Source of the DNA: JABMRP01 sp964444795
Lineage (GTDB): Bacteria; Planctomycetota; Planctomycetia; Pirellulales; Thermoguttaceae
Assembly (NCBI GenBank): GCA_964444795.1
Contig: CAYUIQ010000004.1
Span: 1 to 64,000 of the forward strand
DNA length: 64,000 bases
Direction: 5' to 3'
Notes under the pieces: generated by a model
What the model was told of the DNA's origin: nothing
What the model saw: the letters and a program-made list of their open reading frames with translations, nothing else
The model's database searches: none
Shown: positions 15,763 to 23,898 of the stretch, in pieces
Layout of the letters: every line of letters starts with the position of its first letter
How positions within the stretch are numbered: position 1 is the stretch's first letter
Translations under genes and position numbers: made by a program

Positions 15763-16161
15763 ATGAGAACTGCAATACCAATATCCGACGGCAGGATTTC
15801 CCCGGTCTTCGACGTTGCCAGGCGTTTGCTGCTGGTGGATATCGAGAACGAACGTGAAGTCCGTCGAACTGAGGAGGCTCTGGAAGAACCGGAACTGGCC
15901 GCCCGAGCCCGGCGCGTCGCCGAACTTGGTGCGGACACGCTGGTTTGTGGAGCGATCTCCCGGCCACTTGAATCCATGCTGCTCTCCACGGGAGTAGAAG
16001 TCATACCGCAGACCTGTGGCCCCGTGGAAGACGTGCTTAGAGCATTCATATCGGGGCAGTTGACAGAGCAGGCTTTCGTCATCCCGGGGTGCTGTGGACA
16101 TCGTCGCCGGCTTCGCGGCGGCGGCGGCGATTGTCGGCACAGACGACGCGGGATGGAGTAA
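15763..16161 (+). CDS. NifX/NifB-like cofactor-carrier protein with CCG-RRR tail
   Basis: 132 residues. The N-terminal 100 residues form a dinitrogenase Fe-Mo-cofactor family domain: MRTAIPISDGRISPVFDVARRLLLVDIE, LGADTLVCGAISRPLESML and GVEVIPQTCG. It ends in the PGCCGHRRRLRGGGGD tail that is common in stand-alone members of this family in anaerobes and could bind metal through its two cysteines. No nitrogenase genes are present. It is the first of four such genes in a row (15763, 16278, 17155, 17545). Confidence 0.85.
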   Translation: MRTAIPISDGRISPVFDVARRLLLVDIENEREVRRTEEALEEPELAARARRVAELGADTLVCGAISRPLESMLLSTGVEVIPQTCGPVEDVLRAFISGQLTEQAFVIPGCCGHRRRLRGGGGDCRHRRRGME

Positions 16162-16277
16162 CACTACGATAGCAGTCGCTTTGACGGCCGAGAGCGTCGC
16201 ATGGGATAGCCCGACTGATATTTCTGCCGAGCTGCGAGGTAACTCGCAGGGTTCGGTCCCGAGTAAGGAGGAGTCTG

Positions 16278-17003
16278 ATGAGAATAGCAATTACCGTCGT
16301 GGAACCCTCGCTGGACGCGGTCGTTGATCCGCGATTCGGCCGTTGTCCCTACTTTCTGATTGTGGAAACGGACGACTTGGCCTGCGAGGCCGTGGAAAAC
16401 CCCAATGTTACGCTGGGTGGAGGCGCCGGCATTCAATCGGCGCAATTCCTGAATGAGAAAGGCGTCGGATTCGTACTGACGGGCAACTGCGGTCCAAACG
16501 CCTATCGGACACTTTCGGCTGCCGGCGTCCAGGTAATCGTCGGCTGCTCCGGCGTGGCACGGGATGTTGTTGAGAAGTTCAAGAATGGGCAACTGCGTGC
16601 GGCCGAAGAGCCCAATGTGGCAGGTCATTTCGGCACGGGTAGCCCCAAAGTGGATAGCCAGACAGCGCCATCGCGGCAGCTCCCGGCGAGAGACACCGGC
16701 CAGCAACCTCCAATGACCGGCATGGGAATGGGCCGCGGCCGTGGTGGGCGTGGCGGTATGGGCGGAGGGAGAGGTCGCGGTGGCGGTCGAGGAGGTGGGA
16801 TGGGAAGGGGTATGAGCGGTGGCGGTATGGACGCCGGTACTTGGCCCCCCGCGCCAATACCCCAATCGGCCCCTCAGCCGCAACAAAGCACAAACAAACA
16901 AGGCGAACTCAGCCTACTGAAGCAGCAAGCGGAGGGCATGGGCGAGCAGATGCGGGAAATCCAGGAGCGAATTCGTCAGTTGGAAGAGGAAGAAGGGGCT
17001 TGA
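16278..17003 (+). CDS. NifX-like domain fused to a DUF5320-like Gly/Arg-rich coiled-coil tail
   Basis: 241 residues; ATG 16278 follows AAGGAGGA. Residues 1-115 are a NifX-type domain (ITVVEPSLDAVVDPRFGRCPYFLIVE, GGGAGIQSAQ, LTGNCGPNAYRTL). Residues 145-190 are a Gly-Arg-Met-rich segment with runs such as MGRGRGGRGGMGGG. The last 35 residues form a short coiled coil (LSLLKQQAEGMGEQMREIQERIRQLEE). The tail matches the DUF5320 protein at 18880 in order and composition, so this looks like a fusion of two families otherwise encoded separately here. It probably binds a metal-sulfur cluster or a partner ATPase (inference). Confidence 0.85.
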   Translation: MRIAITVVEPSLDAVVDPRFGRCPYFLIVETDDLACEAVENPNVTLGGGAGIQSAQFLNEKGVGFVLTGNCGPNAYRTLSAAGVQVIVGCSGVARDVVEKFKNGQLRAAEEPNVAGHFGTGSPKVDSQTAPSRQLPARDTGQQPPMTGMGMGRGRGGRGGMGGGRGRGGGRGGGMGRGMSGGGMDAGTWPPAPIPQSAPQPQQSTNKQGELSLLKQQAEGMGEQMREIQERIRQLEEEEGA

Positions 17004-17154
17004 GGCGATGATGGCCGGTTGTGCTGCCGTCTCAGCGGTAGCAACACTTGTGGCTTTCCCAGAAGAAACGGAAAACTAGGAAACCAGATTTCAAGTTATC
17101 CAAGCTGAAGACAATACCGCGTATTTCGGCCCTTTCCCAACAGGAGGAGTATTG

Positions 17155-17526
17155 ATGTCGTCAACCGAAAAGGATTCCAAGATCGCTCTTGTCATCGCGA
17201 TCCCGGTCGCGGGAGGCCGGCTGTGCATGCACTTCGGGCACTGCGAGCAGTTCGCCTTGCTCGACGTGGATACCGCGGGCAAGGAGATTCTGAACTCCCG
17301 ATTACTTGATCCTCCGCCTCACGAGCCGGGCGTGCTTCCGCGATGGCTGCACGATCAAGGCGTGAATCTGATCATTGCCGGCGGCATGGGCGGGCGCGCC
17401 CAAGGCATCTTTGCGGACCATGGAGTTGAAGTCATTGTCGGGGCACCCGCCGAACCGCCCGAGAGCATCGTCCGGAGTTACCTCGACGGCAAGTTGCAGC
17501 CGGGTGAAAACATTTGTGACCACTAA
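17155..17526 (+). CDS. NifX-like cofactor-carrier protein
   Basis: 123 residues from ATG 17155, with AGGAGG 8 bases upstream; an in-frame TTG directly before is not needed. The domain begins at about residue 9: ALVIAIPVAGGRLCMHFGHCEQFALLDVD, then GVNLIIAGGMGGRAQGIFADHGVEVIVGA. The C-x6-C-type pair around MHFGHCEQF is typical of the NifX subgroup associated with Mrp-type ATPases. It sits 18 bases before the next NifX-like gene. Confidence 0.87.
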   Translation: MSSTEKDSKIALVIAIPVAGGRLCMHFGHCEQFALLDVDTAGKEILNSRLLDPPPHEPGVLPRWLHDQGVNLIIAGGMGGRAQGIFADHGVEVIVGAPAEPPESIVRSYLDGKLQPGENICDH

Positions 17527-17544
17527 ACCGGAAGGAGATGCGTA

Positions 17545-17907
17545 ATGAAGATAGCCGTAACATCGCAAGGCCCGGATTTGAATAGCCAGATCGATCCTCG
17601 CTTTGGACGCGCCAGGACTTTCATTGTCTTGGACACCGATACGGACGAGTTCTCGGTGCATGACAATACGCAGAACGTCAACGCGGCGCAAGGGGCGGGA
17701 ATCCAGGCGGGCCGAGCAGTTGCCGACCTTGGAGTCGAGGCGGTCCTTACCGGCAATGTGGGTCCCAAGGCCTTTGCCACACTCCAGGCCGCCAATGTCA
17801 AAGTGTATCCGGCGGCCTCCGGGACCGTGAAGGATGCCGTTGCAGAATTCAAGGCGGGGGAACTCCAGCCCGCCGACGGAGCCAATGTGGAAGGGCACTG
17901 GATGTAG
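17545..17907 (+). CDS. NifX-like cofactor-carrier protein (ORP-like size)
   Basis: 120 residues, a single NifX/ORP-type domain: MKIAVTSQGPDLNSQIDPRFGRARTF, GAGIQAGRAVADLGVEAVLTGNVGPKAF and ANVKVYPAASGTVKDAVAEF. Length and sequence style match the orange protein (ORP) of Desulfovibrio, which binds a Mo-Cu-S cluster noncovalently. GAAGGAG lies 8 bases before the ATG. The DUF89 gene begins 10 bases after the stop. Whether it binds Mo, W, Cu or Fe cannot be read from the sequence. Confidence 0.87.
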   Translation: MKIAVTSQGPDLNSQIDPRFGRARTFIVLDTDTDEFSVHDNTQNVNAAQGAGIQAGRAVADLGVEAVLTGNVGPKAFATLQAANVKVYPAASGTVKDAVAEFKAGELQPADGANVEGHWM

Positions 17908-17916
17908 GGGACACCC

Positions 17917-18813
17917 ATGAAAACGTTTTTCGACTGCATTCCGTGTCTCATCCGCCAGGCGCTGGATTCCGCACGCTTGGCAACACCGGATGAAGCGGTT
18001 CAGGAACGTGTCCTTCGCGAGGTACTCCGGGCCGGCGCCGAAATGGATCTGCGCCAAACTCCGCCGGCAATGGCTCAGCGCATTCACCGGGCAGTCCGGG
18101 AATTCGCGGGTCGAGACGATCCCTATCGCGAGATCAAGGATTGGTCCAATCGGACGGCCCTGACATTGTACCCGACGCTGAAGACTTGCATTGAGGAATC
18201 GGACAATCCAATGGAGACGGCCGTAAGACTCGTGATTGCCGGCAACGTGATCGACTTCGGCGTGAATAGCCACTTAAGCGAGACTCAGGTTCGCGAGTCG
18301 ATCACGCACGCTCTGTCGGCCCCGCTTGAGGGAGACGTGGAGGAATTCCGCTCCGCGCTGTTCGGAGTTGACCGTATCCTCTACTTGGCCGACAACGCTG
18401 GGGAAATCGCCTTCGACCGATTGCTTATCGAGCGATTGCCGCCTGGAAAGGTGACGGTTGCGGTCAGGGGCTTTCCGGCAATCAACGACGCCACTCTGGC
18501 GGATGCCGAAGCCGCGGGCATCCACGAGGTGGCCGAAGTTATCGGGAACGGCTCGGATGCCCCCGGCACGATTCTCGACGATTGTAGCGAGTCATTTCGG
18601 GACCGTTTTGATAAGGCCGATCTAGTCGTTGCGAAGGGGCAGGGGAACTACGAAACGCTCAGCGAAGTCGACAAGGACATCTACTTCCTGCTGAAAGCAA
18701 AATGTCCGGTGATTGCCCGGGATATCGGTTGCCCAGAGGGCGCCATGATCCTGGAACGTTCAAAGCCGATGGCCGATAGCGGGAAAGGTCCGTATCGGAA
18801 ACAGTTTCAATGA
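17917..18813 (+). CDS. DUF89/ARMT1-like damage-control metallophosphatase
   Basis: 298 residues. Family hallmarks are an N-terminal CIPCLIRQALD (about 8-18), a helical bundle through residue 130, the catalytic DNAGE motif (about 158-162), IVFDRLLIE, a conserved asparagine pair in FPAINDATLADA and KGQGNYETL (about 245-253). DUF89 proteins hydrolyse phosphate from damaged metabolites and use Mn, Co or Ni. The archaeal-type subgroup with an early C-x2-C is commonly encoded beside metal-cofactor genes. Its close spacing with the NifX genes suggests repair of a cofactor intermediate, but no substrate is evident. Confidence 0.85.
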   Translation: MKTFFDCIPCLIRQALDSARLATPDEAVQERVLREVLRAGAEMDLRQTPPAMAQRIHRAVREFAGRDDPYREIKDWSNRTALTLYPTLKTCIEESDNPMETAVRLVIAGNVIDFGVNSHLSETQVRESITHALSAPLEGDVEEFRSALFGVDRILYLADNAGEIAFDRLLIERLPPGKVTVAVRGFPAINDATLADAEAAGIHEVAEVIGNGSDAPGTILDDCSESFRDRFDKADLVVAKGQGNYETLSEVDKDIYFLLKAKCPVIARDIGCPEGAMILERSKPMADSGKGPYRKQFQ

Positions 18814-18879
18814 TAGGACGGAGAACACAATGTCCGTGTTTCCTTGACGCAAGTAGACTTTTATGGAAGGAGATTTGTT

Positions 18880-19233
18880 ATGCCAGGTGGAGATAGAACA
18901 GGCCCGATGGGAATGGGTCCAATGACGGGACGCGCGGCAGGTTACTGCGCGGGATTTGCGGTTCCCGGATTCACGAATGCCCCCGGCGGGCGTGGATTTG
19001 GGGGGCGCGGAGGTGGTCGCGGGCGGCGCAATCGGTTCTCCGCCACCGGCTTGACCGGATGGCAACGGGTCGCGGCTGGCATGCCGGCCTTTGGAGGCGG
19101 GCAATTTGCCCAGACCCCGCCTGCTGTAAGTGAAGAACAGGAACTCGATCTGTTGAAGCAGCAGGCGGACCTTCTCGGTAACTCTCTGGAGCAGATCAAG
19201 CAACGTCTTGATGAACTCCAGGCACAACCGTAA
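18880..19233 (+). CDS. DUF5320 Gly/Arg-rich small protein with coiled-coil end
   Basis: 117 residues from ATG 18880, chosen because AAGGAG precedes it and the family opening MPGGDRTGPMGMGPMTGRAAGYC begins there. A Gly-Phe-Arg-rich middle (RGFGGRGGGRGRRNR) and a C-terminal helix with EEQELDLLKQQADLLGNSLEQIKQRLDELQ follow. DUF5320 proteins are regularly found beside NifX-like proteins and Mrp-type ATPases in anaerobes, function unknown. The tail matches that of the fusion protein at 16278. Confidence 0.85.
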   Translation: MPGGDRTGPMGMGPMTGRAAGYCAGFAVPGFTNAPGGRGFGGRGGGRGRRNRFSATGLTGWQRVAAGMPAFGGGQFAQTPPAVSEEQELDLLKQQADLLGNSLEQIKQRLDELQAQP

Positions 19234-19315
19234 TCAAGGCAGCGATAGGAGTTGATTTACCAGTGCCTCGATTGGCTCCTTTGCCTGAAAAGATGCCCTC
19301 ACAAGTAGGATTCTT

Positions 19316-20170
19316 ATGAAGATTGCCATCGCCAGCGGCAAGGGCGGCACGGGCAAGACGACCGTCGCTACGAACCTTGCCTATGTAGCTTCCCGTCACG
19401 GGCAAAGCGTCGCGTATCTCGATTGCGACGTGGAAGAGCCCAACGGCCACATTTTCCTGAAGCCGGAGATCACGGATCGAAAACCGGTGGGAAGCTTGAT
19501 TCCGCAGGTTGACGCCGAGAAGTGTACGCTTTGTGGCGAGTGTGGTGAAATCTGCCGGTTCAGCGCGATCGTCCGTGTCGCAAAGAAGGTGCTTGTATAT
19601 CCCGAGCTTTGCCATGGCTGCGGTGGTTGCTCGCTTGTTTGTTCCGACGGCGCGATCACCGAGGTGTCTCGGGAGATTGGCGCGTTGGAGACCGGACGAG
19701 CCGGAGCCATCGAGTTTGCCCAGGGAGTCCTGAACGTTGGTGAGGCAATGAGCCCCCCACTGATTAGGGCAGTCAAATCCACTGCTTTCGAGACGGACGT
19801 GACTATCGTCGACGCCCCGCCGGGGACCTCCTGCCCGGTCATCGAGGCCGTCCGCGGAGCGGACTTCGTTATCCTTGTGACTGAACCGACGCCGTTTGGC
19901 TTCCACGATTTGAAACTCGCCGTGGAGATGGTTCGCGTGCTGAAGCTTCCGCTGGGCGTGGTGATCAACCGGACAGGGCTCGACGGGACGGACATCCGTT
20001 CCTACTGCACCGCGCAGCGGATCCTCGTCCTGCAAGAGATCCCGGATGACCGAAAGCTAGCCGAAGCGTATTCGCGAGGCTTGATGGCCTGCGAAGCACT
20101 GCCGGAGTATCGGGCGATGTTCGCAGGGCTGTTGAAATCAGTGCCTGCAACGAAAGGTGGTGCCGGATGA
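19316..20170 (+). CDS. MinD/Mrp-type P-loop ATPase with inserted ferredoxin domain (1)
   Basis: 284 residues. Deviant Walker A ASGKGGTGKTTVA (5-17), an inserted 2x[4Fe-4S] domain (CTLCGECGEICRFSAI and CHGCGGCSLVCSDGAI, about 64-115), Walker B-like VTIVDAPPGTSCPV and the switch VILVTEPTPFGFHDL. This family (COG1149) resembles Mrp/NBP35 Fe-S carriers and is part of the orange-protein complex in Desulfovibrio. It overlaps the second ATPase by 4 bases (ATGA), so the two are probably made together as a pair. Expected in the cytoplasm, assembling or inserting a metal-sulfur cluster. Confidence 0.93.
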   Translation: MKIAIASGKGGTGKTTVATNLAYVASRHGQSVAYLDCDVEEPNGHIFLKPEITDRKPVGSLIPQVDAEKCTLCGECGEICRFSAIVRVAKKVLVYPELCHGCGGCSLVCSDGAITEVSREIGALETGRAGAIEFAQGVLNVGEAMSPPLIRAVKSTAFETDVTIVDAPPGTSCPVIEAVRGADFVILVTEPTPFGFHDLKLAVEMVRVLKLPLGVVINRTGLDGTDIRSYCTAQRILVLQEIPDDRKLAEAYSRGLMACEALPEYRAMFAGLLKSVPATKGGAG

Positions 20171-21081
20171 AAGAGCTTGTGGTCATCAGCGGTAAAGGTG
20201 GGACGGGAAAAACGTCCATCGTTGCTTCGTTCGCCGCACTGGCTGAGAACGCCGTGGTGGCCGACTGCGACGTGGACGCTGCCGATTTGCATCTGGTGCT
20301 TGAGCCGAGGATCGTCCGGCGCAGTCAGTTTTCCGGTGGTTCCCGCGCAAGAATCATGTCCGGCCACTGCACTGCCTGCGGAAAGTGCGAGGAGGTCTGC
20401 CGCTTCGACGCGATCTTCTACGACGGGCCGGGCAACGGCCGGGTCGAGAAAACCTTTCGCGTTGACTCCATCGCCTGCGAGGGCTGTGGGGTATGCGCCT
20501 GGTTTTGCGCCGAGAGTGCCATCGAGTTTGCTCCGGTGAACAACGGCGAGTGGTTCATCTCCGACACGCGACTGGGTCCCATGGTTCACGCCAAGCTGGG
20601 GATAGCCGAGGAAAACTCCGGCAAACTTGTCAGCCTCGTCCGCAACGAGACCAAGAAGATCGCCGCGGGGCGAAAGCTCGATCTGGCGATCATCGACGGG
20701 TCGCCCGGGATCGGATGCCCGGTCATCGCCTCGATTACCGGCGCGGATCTGGTCCTGGTAGTAACGGAACCGACACTCAGCGGTTTGCACGACCTGGGGC
20801 GCGTGACGGAACTGACGAGGCATTTCGGCATCAAGACGCTGGTATGCGTCAATAAATGGGATCTCAACGCCGAGTTGACCGCGGAGATCGAAGCCAATGC
20901 TCGTCGGATCGGCGTGGAAGCGGTTGGGAGAATTCGTTACGACCGAGCCGTCACGGAAGCTCAGATTAAGAAAAGGGCTCTAGTCGAATACGCCGAGGCC
21001 GGTGCGGCAGTGGACGTCAAGGAAGTTTGGTCGCGGGTTTCCGACAAGCTCGGTGACCTGAGCCCGTTTACGATACTGTGA
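20167..21081 (+). CDS. MinD/Mrp-type P-loop ATPase with inserted ferredoxin domain (2)
   Basis: 304 residues, paralogue of the preceding gene. Walker A ISGKGGTGKTSIV (5-17), ferredoxin insert with CTACGKCEEVCRFDAI and CEGCGVCAWFCAESAI (about 63-120), Walker B LAIIDGSPGIGCPV and LVVTEPTLSGLHDL. The C-terminal half continues as a normal MinD fold with VCVNKWDLN. The pair with the gene at 19316 is the common arrangement in anaerobes and may act as a heterodimer. The C terminus is about 15 residues longer than that of its partner. Confidence 0.93.
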   Translation: MKELVVISGKGGTGKTSIVASFAALAENAVVADCDVDAADLHLVLEPRIVRRSQFSGGSRARIMSGHCTACGKCEEVCRFDAIFYDGPGNGRVEKTFRVDSIACEGCGVCAWFCAESAIEFAPVNNGEWFISDTRLGPMVHAKLGIAEENSGKLVSLVRNETKKIAAGRKLDLAIIDGSPGIGCPVIASITGADLVLVVTEPTLSGLHDLGRVTELTRHFGIKTLVCVNKWDLNAELTAEIEANARRIGVEAVGRIRYDRAVTEAQIKKRALVEYAEAGAAVDVKEVWSRVSDKLGDLSPFTIL

Positions 21082-21146
21082 TCGTGAAGCAGAACAGTCC
21101 CCAAGGCGATTTGAGTTTTGGAGTGATTGGACGAGAGACGACCTCC

Positions 21147-21644
21147 ATGACAACGGAAACCGCATTGGACACTTCAGCCAACCTCCGCAAGGAAGCCCAC
21201 CCGAATTGTGTTGTGTGTAGCCCTGGGAATGAATCCGGATTGCGCCTTGAGTTTTCCATGTTGGATGACGGCAGCGTGCAGACACATTTCCATTGCGACG
21301 CCATTTACCAGGGTTTTCCCGGCATGTTGCACGGAGGAGTAATCACTTCGCTGCTGGACGGCGCCATGACCAACTGCCTGTTCGCGCATGGAAGCACGGG
21401 AATCACGGGTGAATTGAAGGTGCGGTTTTGCCATCCGGTGGCTACCGGCCAAGGTTCGCTTGTACGCGCGTGGATGGAAGAAACTCCTCCCCCTTTCCAC
21501 GTGTTGAAGGCGGAACTCATTCAGGAGCAAGAGGTCAAGGCAAGGGCCACGGGGAAGTTCGTGGAACACCCTGTTGCGAACGGGGTGTTGCCCGTGACCA
21601 GCCCTCTTCTGAAAAACAATCACCTGGCCCGAGTTGGAGACTAA
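21147..21644 (+). CDS. PaaI-like hotdog-fold thioesterase
   Basis: 165 residues from ATG 21147; a GTG at 21078, overlapping the previous stop, would add 23 residues of no obvious family likeness. The hotdog core is visible in CVVCSPGNESGLRLEF (about 20-35), the QGFPGMLHGGVITSLLDGAMTNCLF helix (about 55-79) with the HGG-x-(4)-LLD pattern of 4HBT proteins, and ELKVRFCHPVATG. It would hydrolyse an acyl-CoA or aryl-CoA thioester. No CoA-linked pathway is nearby, so its link to the metal genes is unclear. Confidence 0.8.
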   Translation: MTTETALDTSANLRKEAHPNCVVCSPGNESGLRLEFSMLDDGSVQTHFHCDAIYQGFPGMLHGGVITSLLDGAMTNCLFAHGSTGITGELKVRFCHPVATGQGSLVRAWMEETPPPFHVLKAELIQEQEVKARATGKFVEHPVANGVLPVTSPLLKNNHLARVGD

Positions 21645-21648
21645 GACC

Positions 21649-22173
21649 ATGAAACGTGTTGCTATGCTTGTCTTGCCGACCTTCCTTCTTGGTATCTGGT
21701 GCGTTGGGCCGGCTCCGGCAGATGACGCGGATGACGTGGAGCAAGAGGTGGCCGAGCAGTTTACCGTTCGTCCCATCGGCTGGATCAGGAAAGCCGACGG
21801 TCGCACCACGATCGAGTTGAAGACGACGTACCAGCCGGGGCTACTCGGCCTGGAAGGTTTTTCGCACGTTTACGTATACTGGTGGTTCGACCGCAACGAC
21901 ACGGCCGAGAAGCGCGCGACCTTGCAGATCCATCCCAGCCCTCCTGGGAACATGAGGCACCCGCTGACCGGGGTATTCGCCACCCGGTCGCCGTTCCGCC
22001 CCAACCTCATCGCCATGACCCTATGTAAAATCATTTCCGTGAAGGATAACGTCGTCCAGGTCGAGGGGATCGACGCCTTTGCGGACACACCGGTGCTGGA
22101 TATCAAGCCCCACGTGCCGAGATTCGACACTGCCCCCAACGCCACCATACCGTGGTGGCTGAAAAGGAAATAG
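21649..22173 (+). CDS. Exported TrmO/TsaA-fold protein (1)
   Basis: 174 residues. A cleavable signal peptide (MKRVAMLVLPTFLLGIWCVGPAPAD) precedes a TrmO/TsaA beta-barrel domain: VRPIGWIRK (about 38-46), GLLGLEGFSHVYVYWWFDRND, GVFATRSPFRPNLIAMTLCKI and GIDAFADTPVLDIKPHVPRFD. TrmO uses SAM to methylate t6A37 of tRNA in the cytoplasm, so an export signal means this copy does something else. The usual GIPRQ segment after the first motif is replaced by unrelated residues. It starts 4 bases after the thioesterase stop and precedes the oxyanion transporter genes; a second copy is at 27075. Confidence 0.85.
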   Translation: MKRVAMLVLPTFLLGIWCVGPAPADDADDVEQEVAEQFTVRPIGWIRKADGRTTIELKTTYQPGLLGLEGFSHVYVYWWFDRNDTAEKRATLQIHPSPPGNMRHPLTGVFATRSPFRPNLIAMTLCKIISVKDNVVQVEGIDAFADTPVLDIKPHVPRFDTAPNATIPWWLKRK

Positions 22174-22265
22174 CCGACGGCGAAGATCAACACCCAAATC
22201 CATACGTCGGACGGACAGAAGCGACTTGGGGGTAAACGTCCATATGAGCAGACCAGGAGGAAGTC

Positions 22266-23057
22266 GTGCGAAGTTCATTGCCTTTGTTTGTCGGATTAGT
22301 CCCGTTGATCTTTGCCGGATGCGGAGACAGGCAAATCGGAAGCGACGCGGCCGAGCGGGCCGGTAAAGCGCCGGCCGACACTGCCGAAGTGGTCATCCTG
22401 GCCGGCAGTTCTTTCATCCCCCCGACCGAACAGCTCATCGCCGAGTTCACCGAGAAAACGGGCGTGAGCGCGGTCTACACTACGGGGGGCAGCGAGGATC
22501 TGTTGCCCCATGTTAAGGCCCGGCAAAGAGGCGATATCTTCATTACTCACGATCCCTATCTCGACTATACCAAGGAGGCGGGGTCTTGCTCGGATCACGT
22601 GCATGTGGGCTTTGTGGCGCCCGTGCTGGCTGTCCAGAAAGGCAACCCCAAGGGCATCAAGAGGATTGATGACCTGACAAGAGACGGACTCAAAGTCGCC
22701 CTCAGCGACCCGAAGTATTCGACTTGCGGCGAAATGGTCCGAGATCTCTTGAGGGAGAAGGGAATCTACGACGCAGTCATGAAGAACGTCGGAAACCGGC
22801 TGACCAAAGGCCACAGCAACCTGGGCAACCTGCTCAAGACTCAGACCGTGGATGCGGTCCTCATGTGGAACGGCGTGGCGAACACCTTCAAGGAGCATTT
22901 GGATATTGTCAGAACACCGTACGAATACAGTAGCCAGATGAAGGTGCATGTCATCGGACTCAGCTATTCCAAACAACCGGAAGCGGTTCGCCAGTTTGTG
23001 GAATTCGTGCGGGAACGCGGTGAAGCGGTATTCTCCGAACACGGCTACGTAAAATAG
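22266..23057 (+). CDS. Molybdate/tungstate-type substrate-binding lipoprotein (1)
   Basis: 263 residues from GTG 22266 (AGGAGG upstream). Lipobox LIFAGC puts the lipid anchor at Cys19. The mature protein is ModA-like: EVVILAGSSFIPPTEQLIAEFTEKTGVSAVYTTGGSEDLLPHV, DIFITHDPYLDY, PVLAVQKGNPKGI and VDAVLMWNGVA. It lies just upstream of a second binding protein, one permease and one ATPase. Sequence alone does not separate molybdate from tungstate; the anaerobic redox context makes either plausible. Confidence 0.88.
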   Translation: MRSSLPLFVGLVPLIFAGCGDRQIGSDAAERAGKAPADTAEVVILAGSSFIPPTEQLIAEFTEKTGVSAVYTTGGSEDLLPHVKARQRGDIFITHDPYLDYTKEAGSCSDHVHVGFVAPVLAVQKGNPKGIKRIDDLTRDGLKVALSDPKYSTCGEMVRDLLREKGIYDAVMKNVGNRLTKGHSNLGNLLKTQTVDAVLMWNGVANTFKEHLDIVRTPYEYSSQMKVHVIGLSYSKQPEAVRQFVEFVRERGEAVFSEHGYVK

Positions 23058-23086
23058 CCTGGCCTAGGCTGGAAGGAAGTCATAAC

Positions 23087-23884
23087 ATGCGACGACTTTG
23101 CCTGGTGATTGTTATCCAGATCGCTTTTGCAGCGGGTTGCGGAAGAACGGACCAGGGCGTTCAAGGGACGAGCGAGCAGCCCGGTGAGAAGAGAGGGCTA
23201 GTAATCTTCGTCGGTGCGGGTATCCGGCCGCCGGTCGCGGAGTTGGCCGACGTTTTCGCCAGCGAGAACCACGTCGAGGTTGTGCCCGACTATGCGGGCG
23301 GCGAGTTGCTGATGAGCAGGATCAAGTTGGCCGAAATAGGCGATATCTACATGCCCGGCGACAAGCATTACGTCGACCAGGCCGCCGAGGCCGGCATGGT
23401 CCTTTCGCAGCAGCCCGTCTGTTACTTTGTCCCCACGATTCTGGTCCAGAAGGGCAACCCGAAGGCAATCACCGGTCTGGCGGATCTCGTCAAACCGGGA
23501 ATCAAGTTAGGGCTGGGCGATGAGAAGGCATGTGCTATCGGCCGGAAGTGCAAGAAGATCTTCAGCAAGAACGGCATTCCCTGGGAGGACGTCGAGAAGA
23601 ACCTCAAGTACCAGTCGATGACCGTCAACGAGTTGGGTATCCAGATCCAAGCCGAAAGCCTCGACGCCGTTATCGTGTGGGATGCGGTAGCGGGGTACTA
23701 TGCCAAGCATGGTGACGAGGTGCCGATCCCCAAAGAGAAGAACGTCATCTCCACGGTGGATGCCGGCGTGCTCAAGTTCACCCAGAACCAGGATCTGGCC
23801 GAGGAGTTCGTGGAACTCGCATGTTCACAGCGCGGTCGTGCGATCTTCAAGAGACATGGCTACCGAGTCGACCCACCCAAATAG
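23087..23884 (+). CDS. Molybdate/tungstate-type substrate-binding lipoprotein (2)
   Basis: 265 residues with lipobox AFAAGC (Cys18). ModA-type features: VIFVGAGIRPPVAELADVFASENHVEVVPDYAGGELLMSRI, GDIYMPGDKHYVDQA, PTILVQKGNPKAI and VDAVIVWDAVAGYY. It diverges clearly from the first binding protein, for example in the segment around 145-165 (KACAIGRKCKKIFSKNG). The two share one permease, which suggests two ligands or two affinities for one transporter. Confidence 0.88.
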   Translation: MRRLCLVIVIQIAFAAGCGRTDQGVQGTSEQPGEKRGLVIFVGAGIRPPVAELADVFASENHVEVVPDYAGGELLMSRIKLAEIGDIYMPGDKHYVDQAAEAGMVLSQQPVCYFVPTILVQKGNPKAITGLADLVKPGIKLGLGDEKACAIGRKCKKIFSKNGIPWEDVEKNLKYQSMTVNELGIQIQAESLDAVIVWDAVAGYYAKHGDEVPIPKEKNVISTVDAGVLKFTQNQDLAEEFVELACSQRGRAIFKRHGYRVDPPK

Positions 23885-23898
23885 CTTCGGTGAGATTG

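Noticed and set aside
15763..17907. Nitrogenase cofactor genes
   Set aside because: The NifX-like domains are shared by many non-nitrogenase proteins, and no nifH, nifD, nifK or nifB gene is present.
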